Source: an uncultured Aquabacterium sp.
GTDB taxonomy: Bacteria > Pseudomonadota > Gammaproteobacteria > Burkholderiales > Burkholderiaceae_C
NCBI RefSeq assembly: GCF_913773725.1
Contig: NZ_CAJYGK010000016.1
Span: 124,001-188,000, forward strand
DNA: 64,000 bases
Direction: 5' to 3'
Positions within the stretch are counted from its first letter, which is position 1. Each line of letters opens with the position of its first letter. The notes below the pieces were generated by a model. It saw only the letters and a program-made list of their open reading frames with translations, had not been told where the DNA came from and ran no database searches. Position numbers and translations under genes: made by a program. This document shows positions 54,562 to 63,598 of this stretch, piece after piece.

Positions 54562-56835
54562 TCACTGCGCGCCACCCGCCGGGGCGGACGGCTGGGGCGC
54601 CAGCTTCGGCGCAAAGCGCGAATCGGGCGGGACAACCACCGTCGGGGTCGGGGCGTTCGGGTCGTCCAGCGGCTGGCGCACCGAGGGCATGGTCAGCTCG
54701 CTGCTGAACTTCAGCGGGTCCATCACGGGCGCGTCACGCACCTGCAGCACCGCATTCGGCGGCGGCCCTACCTCGGCCTGGCGCTGGCGCATGTAGTCGT
54801 AGCGATTCAGGGTCACCTCGTTGCTCGCATCCTGCGAACGCAACACCACCGGCCGCAGGAACACCATCAGGTTGGTCTTGCTGCGCGCCCGCGAGCGGCT
54901 CTTGAACAGGTTGCCGAGCACCGGGATGTCGGCCAGCAACGGCACCTGCGACTCGTCGTTGCCATACTGGTCCTTGAGCAGGCCGCCCAGGATCAGCGTC
55001 TGACCGTCGTCCACGACCACGGTCGTCTCGATCGAGCTCTTGGTCGTGGTCGGCCCCTGCGTGGAGCTGACGGACTCGACATCGGATTTTTCCTGGAACA
55101 CCGTCATGCGCACGGTGCCGCCCTCGCCCACCTGCGGCTTCACCCGCAGCGTCAGGCCTACATCGCGGCGTTCGATGGTGGTGAAGGGGTTGACCGAGCC
55201 GGAGCTGTTGGTCGTCGCGTTGGTGTAGGAGCCCGTCACGAAGGGCACGTTGCGGCCCACGACGATCTTGGCCTCTTCGTTGTCCAGCGCCACCATGTTG
55301 GGCTTGGAGAGGATGTTGGCGTCGGCCTTGGTCTCCAGGAAGGTGGCCAGCGCACCCAGATTGTAGGTGCCGTCCGACATCTTGTGCAGGTAGCCGACGT
55401 TGAAGCCGCTCAGGCTGGCCACCGCCGAGCGCGAGGCCCCGGCCAACGAGAACAGGCCCGGCACCCCGCCGGAGGCCAGGCTGGTGCCCGCGGCCACGAT
55501 GTTGTTCGTGCCGGTGGCCGCGGCCCACTGGAAGCCGGCTTCGGCCAGCTTGTTCTCGTTGACCTCGACGATCATCGCCTCGATGTAGATCTGGGCACGC
55601 CGGCCATCGAGCTGGTCGATCACCGCACGCAGCTGGCGATACAGCGCATCGGTGGCGGTGATGATCAGCGAATTGGTGCTCGGGTCGGCCTGGATGAAGC
55701 CACCCGTGGACGGTTGGGCCGAGGCGGCCACCGGGGCCGTGGACTGGGCAGAAGCCCCGCTGGTGCCACTGCTGTTGCCCAGCGAACCGAGGCCGGTCTG
55801 CATGCCCGTGGCGCCGGTCACCGGCGTGCCGCCCGGAGTCGGGTTGCCGCTGGTGCCTGCGCTGCCACTGGCCGCACCACCTCCGCCGGGGAAGGATGCG
55901 CGCAGCACCTGGGCGAGCTTCACCGCATCCGCATTGCGCAGGTAGACCACATGGATGCCGCTGCCGCCCAGGCCGCTCGTGCCCGGTCGGTCCAGACGCT
56001 GTATCAGGTTGCGCACGAGCGCCATCCGCGCCGCATTCGGCGCCCGCACCATCAGGGTGTTGGTGCGGACATCGGCCATGACCAGGGTGCTTTGACCCCC
56101 TGCACCGCCGCCCGCCACCGCCCCCCCGCCCGCACTGTTGTCGGCCAGCTTCTGCACCACCGGAGCGAGGTCGGAGGCGATCGCGTACTGCAGCGGAATC
56201 GCCTCCATGTCTGTGGCCTGCGGCACGTCCAGCGCGGCAATCATCTGTCCGAACCGCTTGAGGTTGTCGGCGTAATCGGTGATGACCAGGGTGTTCGAAC
56301 CCGGGTTGGCGTTGATGGTGTTGTTCGGGCTGATCAGCGGCCGCAGCACGGCAACCAGGTTGTTGGCGTTCTCGTACTGGATGCGGAAGATCTGGGTCAG
56401 CACCTGGTCGCCCTGACGCTTGACGGTGCCGACATCCACCGTCCCGGTCTGCAGCTTGGCCTCGGCCTCGGGCACCACCTTGAGCAGCCCCTGCACCTCG
56501 ACCACGGCAAAGCCCTGCCCGCGCAGCGCCGCCAGGAAATTCAGATAGGCCTCACGCGGGGTCAGCGGCTGCTCGCTGTAGAGCGTGATCGTGCCCTTGA
56601 CCCGGGGGTCGACCATGATCTGGCGCTCGGTGATGGCCGCCATGGCACGGGCCACCCCTTCGATCTCGGCATTGACGAAGTTGAGCGTGACCGACGGCGC
56701 CGCCTTCTTCACGGTCGACGGGGTGGCGGCGTGCGCATATCCGATCGGGATCAGACCGCCGGGGCCCAGGCCGACGGCGAGCGCCGTGACCAGCGCCGTC
56801 GCGCGGGGACGATTCAGCAGGTGGGGTTTCTTCAT
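54562..56835 (-). CDS. gspD: Type II secretion secretin GspD
   Basis: A 757-residue outer-membrane channel with a signal peptide ending YAHAA (about residue 37). The N0 domain starts at VTLNFVNAEIEGVARAM. Three repeated N1-N3 domains carry a Gly/Ser/Thr-rich insert at about 315-385. The C-terminal secretin domain has VPLLADIPVLGNLFKSRSR, its strongest signature. A Pro-rich tail of about 40 residues may bind a pilotin or GspC. It lies between gspN and gspE, rather than beside gspC as in the classical order. Confidence 0.94.
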   Translation of the reverse strand: MKKPHLLNRPRATALVTALAVGLGPGGLIPIGYAHAATPSTVKKAAPSVTLNFVNAEIEGVARAMAAITERQIMVDPRVKGTITLYSEQPLTPREAYLNFLAALRGQGFAVVEVQGLLKVVPEAEAKLQTGTVDVGTVKRQGDQVLTQIFRIQYENANNLVAVLRPLISPNNTINANPGSNTLVITDYADNLKRFGQMIAALDVPQATDMEAIPLQYAIASDLAPVVQKLADNSAGGGAVAGGGAGGQSTLVMADVRTNTLMVRAPNAARMALVRNLIQRLDRPGTSGLGGSGIHVVYLRNADAVKLAQVLRASFPGGGGAASGSAGTSGNPTPGGTPVTGATGMQTGLGSLGNSSGTSGASAQSTAPVAASAQPSTGGFIQADPSTNSLIITATDALYRQLRAVIDQLDGRRAQIYIEAMIVEVNENKLAEAGFQWAAATGTNNIVAAGTSLASGGVPGLFSLAGASRSAVASLSGFNVGYLHKMSDGTYNLGALATFLETKADANILSKPNMVALDNEEAKIVVGRNVPFVTGSYTNATTNSSGSVNPFTTIERRDVGLTLRVKPQVGEGGTVRMTVFQEKSDVESVSSTQGPTTTKSSIETTVVVDDGQTLILGGLLKDQYGNDESQVPLLADIPVLGNLFKSRSRARSKTNLMVFLRPVVLRSQDASNEVTLNRYDYMRQRQAEVGPPPNAVLQVRDAPVMDPLKFSSELTMPSVRQPLDDPNAPTPTVVVPPDSRFAPKLAPQPSAPAGGAQ

Positions 56836-56838
56836 GCC

Positions 56839-57759
56839 TTATCCGATCGAAATGACAGACCGGTCGCCTTCGCGCCGACCGATGATGTTCAACAAGTTGT
56901 CCAGTGCGCCCTGCTCGGCGGGCGTCGCCCGCGCCTCGCCCCGAAAGCGCACACCGCCCGGACCACTGCTGCCCTCGCCGGACAGCAGCAGGGCGCCATC
57001 CAGGGTCGTGAGCCGCATCTGCAACTGCCCTTGCGCGTCACCGACCACGTCCAGCCGGTACGACCCCAGGCGGGTGAGCGTTGTCACGCGCGACGACACG
57101 TTGTCCAGCGACACCGCGGCCGAGCCGTCGATGCGCGCGCGCCCCTGCACCCACTCCAGCGTCAGCCCGCGCGATTCCAGGCGGAGCACGCCGCCCAGCG
57201 CCAGCGTATTCCACGGGGTACCCAGGCCGCTCAGCCAGGCCGCAGGCCAGTGCCCCACGGAGCCGGCGTCACGCGGCGGAGCCGTGCCGCCCTCGTCCAT
57301 CAGCACGCGCGCCTGCACGCGCCCCCACCCCGGACGGATCTGCACCAGCACCGGCGTAGGCATGCAGCACCCCTGCTGCAATCGCAGCTGCAACCCCGTC
57401 CACGTGGGACGCAAGGTCCAGTTCAATCGGCCGGGCAAGGCCCGCGCATCCCGGCTGCCCGCCCCGCCGGTCAGCACGGCCACGGCCTCGCCGCGCCACA
57501 CCGTGCCACGGGCATCGGCCAGCAACAGCCGCCCGTCGGTGGCCCCGCTCACAAGCTGAGCCAGCCACGGGGCCGGAGCAAACACGGACAGTCCCAGCAG
57601 CATGCCGAGCGCACCGCCCCACCAGCCCCACAGGCGCCCCGCCTTGCGCATCTTTTCCCAACGCGCCACCTCCAATGTGGACTCCATCCAGCGCGTCGTG
57701 AGCGCACTTGTGCCCTTGAAACGGGAGGGCGGGCGACGCGCGGATGACAGCCAGGCCAT
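56839..57759 (-). CDS. gspN: Type II secretion protein GspN
   Basis: A 306-residue inner-membrane protein: basic cytoplasmic N-terminus, one membrane helix (about residues 42-70), and a periplasmic beta domain with the GspN-like repeated wording (GRLLLADARGTVWRGEAVAV and GGVLRLESRGLTLEW). GspN is an accessory component found in only some systems. ATG 57759 is supported by GAGGA, which overlaps the gspM stop codon region; ATG 57687 would give a more usual length. The gene ends three bases before gspD. Confidence 0.8.
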   Translation of the reverse strand: MAWLSSARRPPSRFKGTSALTTRWMESTLEVARWEKMRKAGRLWGWWGGALGMLLGLSVFAPAPWLAQLVSGATDGRLLLADARGTVWRGEAVAVLTGGAGSRDARALPGRLNWTLRPTWTGLQLRLQQGCCMPTPVLVQIRPGWGRVQARVLMDEGGTAPPRDAGSVGHWPAAWLSGLGTPWNTLALGGVLRLESRGLTLEWVQGRARIDGSAAVSLDNVSSRVTTLTRLGSYRLDVVGDAQGQLQMRLTTLDGALLLSGEGSSGPGGVRFRGEARATPAEQGALDNLLNIIGRREGDRSVISIG

Positions 57760-57769
57760 GGGGCGATCC

Positions 57770-58291
57770 TCAGCGTGCGGTCGGGCCGGGCGCCAGGCCC
57801 ACCACCACATTGCCCGCGTACGTGCCTGGCGAGGTCTGCGTCAGGGTGGCCTCCAGCGGGCGCACCCGGGCACCGGCACGGGCCTCCTCAAGCCAGGTGG
57901 CCAGCGCGTCACCCGACACGCCGTCGAGCATCAACGTGGCGCGGTCCCCCTGCATCATCAGGCGGGCGCGTCCGCCCAGGCGCTCACTGGCCGCGCGCAG
58001 CGCCGCCTCGGCCTGGGCCGGCGGCACCGGTGGGCGCCCCCGCAGCGCCTGGGCCTCGTCGGCCAGCCGGCGCATCTGGTCGAGTTGCACGCCAAGTTCA
58101 CGCTGTTGCGCGGGCACCTGCTGCAGGGTGCGCCAGGCCGGGCGGATGCCCACCAGCACCAGCACGGCCAAGGCGGCCAGCCACAGGGCCACCGTCACCA
58201 GGCGACGCTCGCGTGCCGCCATCGTCGCCCAGCGCGCGTGGAAGGCCTCGCGGAAGCCCTGGAGAGAGGTGGATGCATCGATCGAAGCCAT
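57770..58291 (-). CDS. gspM: Type II secretion protein GspM
   Basis: A 173-residue protein with a short cytoplasmic N-terminus ending in ARERRLV, one membrane helix (about 33-50), a periplasmic coiled-coil segment, and a ferredoxin-like C-terminal domain (LDGVSGDALATWLEEARA). This is the standard GspM layout; it stabilises GspL. It lies between gspL and gspN in the operon. Confidence 0.88.
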   Translation of the reverse strand: MASIDASTSLQGFREAFHARWATMAARERRLVTVALWLAALAVLVLVGIRPAWRTLQQVPAQQRELGVQLDQMRRLADEAQALRGRPPVPPAQAEAALRAASERLGGRARLMMQGDRATLMLDGVSGDALATWLEEARAGARVRPLEATLTQTSPGTYAGNVVVGLAPGPTAR

Positions 58292-58319
58292 CGTGGGGGT
58301 CCTGCAGGATCAAACGGGA

Positions 58320-59582
58320 TCAGGCGCGCGGCACCCGGCGCACGGTGAAACGCCCCCCGGCCGGGTCGACCTCGAGCTCGACACCGGCTGCTAGGAGTCG
58401 CTCGCGCAGCGCCTCGATCTCGGGGGCACCCCAGCCCGCCGGCGCGCCCAGCGTCAGGCTGTTGCCGTCGTACTGCAAGGAGGGGGAGGCCTGCTCGGCC
58501 GGCCAGGCCGCCGCCACCGCACCCATCAGCGACTCCAGGTCGTTGTCCCCCGGCTCGCCGGCAGCGGCACGCAGCAGTTCGGTTTCCTTCTGCATCTGAA
58601 CGGGCGCGTCCAGCACGACCTGCACCTGCGGATGGGCCTGCCTCAGCAGCTGCACCATCTCGGAACGCTGACGCTGCACATCCCGCTTTTCATGCCAGGC
58701 CCACAGGTTGAGGCCCAGGACCTGCACCGCCACCAGCGCGGCGAGGCCGGCTCGCACCGGTCGCCATTGCGGGCTCATCAGGCGGCGCCACTGATCGCGC
58801 AGGGCATGCAGCCCCTTGCTGCGCGGCGTCAGCTCGAACTGCAGCAGGTTCCACAGCGAACGCGCGGCCTGCAGCATGTGCTCGGCAGGTGTCTGCACGA
58901 TGACAGGCCGCCCCAGCCAGCGCTCGGCCGGCGCAGCCACGGCCGGGGTCGCAAACCAGCGAGCGTCGTCAGGCGCGGGATCCGGCAGCAGCGCGCGGGC
59001 CAGTGAACCGTCCGCCGGCCACGTGGCCACCCCCTCGGCGGACGACCAGGTGATCACCGTGTCGCTGCTCTCGCCGCCGTCCGGGTCGCCATCCAGCTGA
59101 TGAAAGTAGGCCGACGCCGGCTCGTCCGGCCAGACAGCGGGGACGACCCGGTCCACCCGCACCTTGGCCTTCTCCAGCGCCATGATCTGACCTGTGAGCC
59201 AGGTGTGGTCGCACACCGCCACCCAGGTCGGCTGACCAGGTCTGGCAGCCGGGGCAACGGCGAGGTGCACGTCGTCGGGCTCGTCCAGCAAGGCCTCTTC
59301 GAGCAGGCTCGCCAGCGCCGCCCGCAGGCGGCCGGCGGGCGCACGGGGCAGCGTCAGGCGGTGCCAGCTCAGGTCCTGAGGCGGCATGACCGCGACCACG
59401 TTGTCGGCGCGGGGCAGCATGGGGGCCACGCACCGCCCCTGACGGGTCACGCTCACGCCATCGCCGCTGAGCACGTAGGCAAACTCCCGGGCCGTCGCCC
59501 CGGGCAGGGTGCCGGCAGCGTCCTGCTCCGCGTCGGCACGAAGGCGGACACGCGCGGGCAGTTGGATGATCAGGGTGCTCAT
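58320..59582 (-). CDS. gspL: Type II secretion protein GspL
   Basis: A 420-residue bitopic protein. The cytoplasmic actin-like domain (about 1-270) recruits the GspE ATPase. One membrane helix follows (about 278-295, LAALVAVQVLGLNLWAW), then a periplasmic ferredoxin-like domain (about 335-415). GspL and GspM link the ATPase to the pseudopilus. A 139-base gap separates it from gspK upstream, the largest inside the operon, and could hold a secondary promoter. Confidence 0.88.
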   Translation of the reverse strand: MSTLIIQLPARVRLRADAEQDAAGTLPGATAREFAYVLSGDGVSVTRQGRCVAPMLPRADNVVAVMPPQDLSWHRLTLPRAPAGRLRAALASLLEEALLDEPDDVHLAVAPAARPGQPTWVAVCDHTWLTGQIMALEKAKVRVDRVVPAVWPDEPASAYFHQLDGDPDGGESSDTVITWSSAEGVATWPADGSLARALLPDPAPDDARWFATPAVAAPAERWLGRPVIVQTPAEHMLQAARSLWNLLQFELTPRSKGLHALRDQWRRLMSPQWRPVRAGLAALVAVQVLGLNLWAWHEKRDVQRQRSEMVQLLRQAHPQVQVVLDAPVQMQKETELLRAAAGEPGDNDLESLMGAVAAAWPAEQASPSLQYDGNSLTLGAPAGWGAPEIEALRERLLAAGVELEVDPAGGRFTVRRVPRA

Positions 59583-59721
59583 GCCGTAATGCGGGGGTCA
59601 GGCTGGGTCGGGTACGAAGGTTGCACCAGCATAGGTGCTTGCGCATTGTAGGAGCGCCGAAATAGCACCCCTTTACGGATTGATACGCGGATGACGGCCG
59701 GTCGTCCCATCCCCCCACGAG
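59583..59721. other. Gap within the gsp operon (gspK-gspL)
   Basis: This is the only sizeable gap in an otherwise overlapping operon. On the minus strand it contains a TACAAT hexamer (near 59647-59652) that could be a -10 element, but no clear -35 at the right distance, and no terminator-like hairpin with a T-run. No small gene with a ribosome binding site is visible. An internal promoter is possible but unproven. Confidence 0.3.
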
Positions 59722-60750
59722 TCAAGGCCGGGTCTGCCCGGAGCCGGCCGTGGGCTCCAGTCCGGAGAAGCGGGTCTGGTGCCGCACGAGCACGTCCATG
59801 CCCACGCGCTGCACCAGGTGCCGCTGCTCGATCACGTTGTCCTCGAGGCGCAGCCGCCCGCGCACCTCGAAGAAGTCCGAGTTCACGCGCAGCCGCGACA
59901 GGTCGAGCGTGCGCGCATCCAGCACACGGGACAACTCGGCCACATCCTTGAAGGCGCTGCGCTGGCGCGCCTGCACCAACCGCTCTGCGGTGGCCAGGTC
60001 GAGCCGCTCGACGACGGCCGCGATCACCTCCTTGGGGGCGGTGTTGACGTTCACGCCCGTCGAGTCCGGCAGCAGTGTCAGATAAGGTCGGAGCCGCTCT
60101 ACCGTGGCGGCGTCGAAGCCCAGCCACACGAGCTGGTCCACATGCTGCGGCATCAGCGGCGCCTGCGCCTGCTCCGACTCCCCGCCCAGCTTGGCCAGCA
60201 TCGTGCCATCGCCGGTCTGCTGAGCCAGCCAGGCGCGCCGGAAGCTCGCCGCCAGCCCGTCGCCCAGAGACGGCGACAGCCCCAGCATCTCGCACAGGCG
60301 ACGCAGCACCGCGACCTCGCGCACGTCCAGTTCACCGGCGCCGTCGACCACGTTGCGCAGGTTGTAGCGCGCGGTCGCGTCCTCGACCCGCCCGGAGAGA
60401 AAGGCCTCCGGGGCGTCGTCGGTGTTGCTCGCATCGGCAGCCAGAAAGGTCGACAGCCGGGCCTCGGCCAGCGGGGTGGCCCATGCCTCACCCAGGTGGT
60501 CAGGCCCGCCGTTGCGCGCGTCCTCACGGAGGATCAGCCGAGCCCAGTCCAGTGCCCCACTGAGCACCCACATGGCCTGGCTGCGCACCCGCTCCGCGCC
60601 CTCCACCTGCACGGCGCGCCACTGCTGCCACACCATCGAGGCGGCAAACGTGGCCACCAGCGTCACAATCACCATGGCCATCAGCAAGGCCGCGCCCCGC
60701 TGGTTGCGGCGCGAACGGCTGGCAGAACGAGGCATCCACGGCACTGGCAT
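59722..60750 (-). CDS. gspK: Minor pseudopilin GspK
   Basis: A 342-residue minor pseudopilin with a prepilin cleavage site (RNQRG then AALLMAMVIVTLVATFAASM). As usual for GspK, it lacks the Glu at position +5 that other pseudopilins have. The large globular part holds two helical T2SSK domains (ARYNLRNVVD and VNVNTAPKEVIAAVV). GspK caps the pseudopilus tip with GspI and GspJ. It starts six bases after gspJ. Confidence 0.92.
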   Translation of the reverse strand: MPVPWMPRSASRSRRNQRGAALLMAMVIVTLVATFAASMVWQQWRAVQVEGAERVRSQAMWVLSGALDWARLILREDARNGGPDHLGEAWATPLAEARLSTFLAADASNTDDAPEAFLSGRVEDATARYNLRNVVDGAGELDVREVAVLRRLCEMLGLSPSLGDGLAASFRRAWLAQQTGDGTMLAKLGGESEQAQAPLMPQHVDQLVWLGFDAATVERLRPYLTLLPDSTGVNVNTAPKEVIAAVVERLDLATAERLVQARQRSAFKDVAELSRVLDARTLDLSRLRVNSDFFEVRGRLRLEDNVIEQRHLVQRVGMDVLVRHQTRFSGLEPTAGSGQTRP

Positions 60751-60756
60751 GGCTCC

Positions 60757-61446
60757 TCAGTTCGGCTGAGGCGACAGCATCACGTCGCGCTGCAGCCGGC
60801 CATTCAGCCCACTGCCCTCGGCAAACACGAGCTGCAGCCGCACCGCCTCGGGCAGCTGCTGGCGCGCCGCCGCGGGCACGCCGGACGCCGAAGGCGCGGC
60901 TGGCGCGACATTGCCGGTGGACTGGCAGTTGGTCAACGAGCCATTGCGAAAGCAGTAGACCTGCCACTGCTCGACGCCCGACAAGGCCGTCAAGGCCCCC
61001 GGCTCGGTTCCTTGCAGCTGGTAGGTCGTGCGCCAGGCCTGCTTGAGCTCACCCACCCGCGTCACCGCCGGGCTGGCCCACCGCACCCAGCGGCCACCCC
61101 GCACCACCCACGCCACCACGCGCACACCGGCAGGATCCCGCCGCGTGAACCGCATCGCCCCACCGTCGTACTCCAGTCCCGGCACCACCTGGGTGTCCAG
61201 CACCTGGGCCATGTCGGCCTCCCACTGCACCATGACCGACTGCAGGCGCAGCGTGCGACGCAGGTTGTCGTCCGCCACAGCACGGGCGCTGCTGATGGCA
61301 TCCAGCCCTTTCCATGCGGTGGCCGCCAGCACGGACAGGATCATCAAGGCGACCAGCACCTCGACCAGCGTGAACCCGCTCACCCGGCGGGCGGGGAGCA
61401 CCCTGGACGAGGCCAGGAACGAAGGGCTGCGCGGCATGGCGGACAT
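60757..61446 (-). CDS. gspJ: Minor pseudopilin GspJ
   Basis: A 229-residue minor pseudopilin with cleavage site VSG then FTLVEVLVALMILSVLAATAW, including the Glu at +5. The downstream domain (LQSVMVQWEADMAQVLDT, then WQVYCFRNGSLTNCQ with a likely disulfide) is typical. The start is ATG 61446, one base after the gspI stop codon, or ATG 61437; both lie well before the cleavage site. Confidence 0.9.
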   Translation of the reverse strand: MSAMPRSPSFLASSRVLPARRVSGFTLVEVLVALMILSVLAATAWKGLDAISSARAVADDNLRRTLRLQSVMVQWEADMAQVLDTQVVPGLEYDGGAMRFTRRDPAGVRVVAWVVRGGRWVRWASPAVTRVGELKQAWRTTYQLQGTEPGALTALSGVEQWQVYCFRNGSLTNCQSTGNVAPAAPSASGVPAAARQQLPEAVRLQLVFAEGSGLNGRLQRDVMLSPQPN

Positions 61447-61447
61447 G

Positions 61448-61843
61448 TCAGAACCGCGGCAGGATGGTCGACAGCTTGACGATGGGCTGGTTCGCCTCAT
61501 CCATCACCTGTGCATCGACCCGCCGGAAGTTGAGGTTGGGCGTGGGGCGCACCACCAGCCGCCCGGGCAGGGTGCGGCCCATTTCCTGGCAACTGAAGTC
61601 GCTGTCGCCCACAGCCGGGAACAGCCGCGAGAGCTTCATCGACGTCAACTGGTTTTCGGCGCACATCTGCGCCAGGGTCAGATCGGCCATGCGCTGGGCG
61701 TTGATCCCCAGCCCGCCGGCCGCCTTGATGCCCGCCGACAGCGTGACCGCCACGATGGCGAGCGCCACCAGCACCTCGATCAGCGTCATGCCCGGCGCAG
61801 GAGCAGGCCGCTGCCGCACGCCGCGCGGGTCAGCGACCGCCAT
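61448..61843 (-). CDS. gspI: Minor pseudopilin GspI
   Basis: A 131-residue minor pseudopilin with cleavage site PAPG then MTLIEVLVALAIVAVTLSAG. The conserved QMCAENQL and GRTLPGRLVVRPTPN of GspI follow. It overlaps gspH by 14 bases (start ATG 61843). It forms the tip complex with GspJ and GspK. Confidence 0.9.
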   Translation of the reverse strand: MAVADPRGVRQRPAPAPGMTLIEVLVALAIVAVTLSAGIKAAGGLGINAQRMADLTLAQMCAENQLTSMKLSRLFPAVGDSDFSCQEMGRTLPGRLVVRPTPNLNFRRVDAQVMDEANQPIVKLSTILPRF

Positions 61844-62330
61844 TCGCGCTCCCCCCTTGTGCACTGGCATCGTCGGTCACCACATCGAAGGGCGACAGCC
61901 CGTCCGTGGCGATCACCAGGCGGCGGTCTTCCAGGCTCAGCACGACGCTCTGCGGGCCGATGACCGGCTCGGGACCCAGCACGATGCTGCGCGCCCCGAT
62001 CACTTCGGCTCGCACCTCGCGCGCCTGCCACTGCAGCGGCGGCATGAAGGCGGGCGGCAGACCGAGGAACTGGTAATCGGCATCCGGTCCGTTGGGCTGC
62101 GGTACCCACAGCACGGTCAGGGCACCGGCCCGTGCCTGCGTGCGCGCCGACTCGAGCACGGCCACGAGGCGCGCGGCCTCCCGGTCCAGACGTGTGGCGG
62201 CCGGATCCGGAATCGCCAGCGAAATCACGGCCGTGGTCAGGCCGATCATCGCGATCACGACCATCAACTCCAGCAGCGTGAAACCACGCGACCGGCGCCG
62301 AAGCTCACTGCCAGGAACCGACGTCCGCAT
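61830..62330 (-). CDS. gspH: Minor pseudopilin GspH
   Basis: A 166-residue pseudopilin with cleavage site RRRSRG then FTLLELMVVIAMIGLTTAVI. The beta-rich body contains LESARTQARAGALTVLWVPQ, the GspH signature region. ATG 62330 overlaps the gspG end by 26 bases. It links the tip complex to the GspG shaft. Confidence 0.9.
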   Translation of the reverse strand: MRTSVPGSELRRRSRGFTLLELMVVIAMIGLTTAVISLAIPDPAATRLDREAARLVAVLESARTQARAGALTVLWVPQPNGPDADYQFLGLPPAFMPPLQWQAREVRAEVIGARSIVLGPEPVIGPQSVVLSLEDRRLVIATDGLSPFDVVTDDASAQGGSANGGR

Positions 62331-62763
62331 CACGGCCTTCGCCGCCGCTCTGGCCATCGGCCCCGAAGCTGAAGACGTCGACCTGGCCCTTCACGCCCGG
62401 GTTCACATACTGGTAGGCATTGCCCCACGGATCGGTGGGCAGCTTTTCCAGATACGGCTTCCAGTTCGGCGGAATGGGACCGGTGGTGGGCTTGGCCACC
62501 AGGGCCTTGAGCCCCTGCTCGGCTGTCGGGTAGCGCTGGTTGTCCAACCGGTACAGCTTGAGCGCCTGCATCAGGTTGCCGACGTCCGTGCGCGCTGCGG
62601 TGACCCGGGCGTCATCCGCACGGTCCAGCACGTTCGGCACGATCAGCGCCGCCAGCAGGCCGATGATCACCAGCACCACCATCAGTTCGATCAGCGTGAA
62701 ACCACGCTGCACCAGTTGGCCCGCACGCTGACGGGCCCGGGACATCATCTGAAACTTGCTCAT
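62305..62763 (-). CDS. gspG: Major pseudopilin GspG
   Basis: A 152-residue major pseudopilin with cleavage site LVQRG then FTLIELMVVLVIIGLLAALI. It contains YRLDNQRYPTAEQGLKAL and LPTDPWGNAYQYVNPG, the highly conserved calcium-binding C-terminal part of GspG. It forms the pseudopilus shaft. It is the first gene of the minus-strand gsp operon, and GGAAAG precedes ATG 62763. Confidence 0.95.
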   Translation of the reverse strand: MSKFQMMSRARQRAGQLVQRGFTLIELMVVLVIIGLLAALIVPNVLDRADDARVTAARTDVGNLMQALKLYRLDNQRYPTAEQGLKALVAKPTTGPIPPNWKPYLEKLPTDPWGNAYQYVNPGVKGQVDVFSFGADGQSGGEGRDADVGSWQ

Positions 62764-62924
62764 CTTGCTTTCCGAATAAGACGCTGGCGCCCTCCGGACC
62801 GTCCGGCACCACAAGCCACACCAGCATGCCGCAGCCCGGGCCGCCTCCGGCGCCGGATGTACCCGGGGTTGCCCCCGCAGTTTCCGTCACGCCACCACAT
62901 CGGCAACCATCATAATGGGGCGAT
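62764..62924. promoter_or_regulatory. Divergent gspG-gspC promoter region
   Basis: This 161-base gap separates the divergent gspG and gspC starts and must hold both promoters. An AT-richer stretch just before gspC (CCATCATAATGG, about 62908-62919) could be a -10 region. No operator with a clear owner was recognised. Confidence 0.45.
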
Positions 62925-63557
62925 ATGGCATCTCGCTTCTTCGCCCTCCTGACCTGGGCCGCCGTCGCGGCGAGCCTGGCTTACTGGGGTCTGCGCTGGC
63001 TCGCGCCCCCTTCGGCCGTGCCGACCAACGCCACCCTGGTGTCGCCCGACACGGCTGCGCGGGGCGACCTGCGCCGATTGCTGAGCGGGCCGGCGCGCAC
63101 GGTCGAGGCCGCAGCCCCGGTCAGTGCCTCGGCCGAGCTGCTCGCCCGCATCAAGCTGCTGGGCGTGGTTGCGCCGCGAACGCCGGGTGGCCAGGGGGTG
63201 GCGCTGGTGTCGGTGGACGGCAAGCCGCCCCGCGCCCTCCGCCTGGGCGACCGCGTGGACGGCGACTTCGTTCTCAAAGGCCTGACGCAGCGCGGCGCTG
63301 ACATCGGTCCGGCCGCGGGCGAGGGGGTGGTGACCCTCGATCTGCCCTTGATGCCCCCACCGGCTGCCGGCAGCCTGCCACCCATCAGCGGCTTCGAGCG
63401 CAACAGCGCGCCTCGCGTGCCGATCGATGGGCCTGTGCAGGCCGCGCCCGCGGCGCGCGGCAGCCTGACGTCCCCCGAACAGGCTCCGCCCCCCGGCGCA
63501 GGCGGGGTGCCCGCGCCCCCGAGCCCGGTGAACCCGGGACAACGCGGGCCGGACTGA
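62925..63557 (+). CDS. gspC: Type II secretion protein GspC (short form, no PDZ domain)
   Basis: A 210-residue protein with a short N-terminus, one membrane helix (about residues 6-25), and a periplasmic homology-region domain (ELLARIKLLGVVA ... GVALVSVDGKPPRALRLGDRV). The Pro/Ala-rich tail (about 150-210) replaces the PDZ or coiled-coil domain of longer GspC proteins. The HR domain contacts the secretin GspD. It is divergent from the rest of the gsp genes. Confidence 0.85.
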   Translation: MASRFFALLTWAAVAASLAYWGLRWLAPPSAVPTNATLVSPDTAARGDLRRLLSGPARTVEAAAPVSASAELLARIKLLGVVAPRTPGGQGVALVSVDGKPPRALRLGDRVDGDFVLKGLTQRGADIGPAAGEGVVTLDLPLMPPPAAGSLPPISGFERNSAPRVPIDGPVQAAPAARGSLTSPEQAPPPGAGGVPAPPSPVNPGQRGPD

Positions 63558-63598
63558 ATGCACCGCACGACGCCACCCTCCACGGGGCGGCGCGGCGA

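Noticed and set aside
53935-57747. A 1270-codon open frame on the plus strand, opposite gspE, gspD and gspN.
   Set aside because: It is antisense to three well-supported secretion genes and shows His/Arg/Gln-rich, low-complexity composition typical of high-GC shadow frames, with no domain or ribosome binding site.
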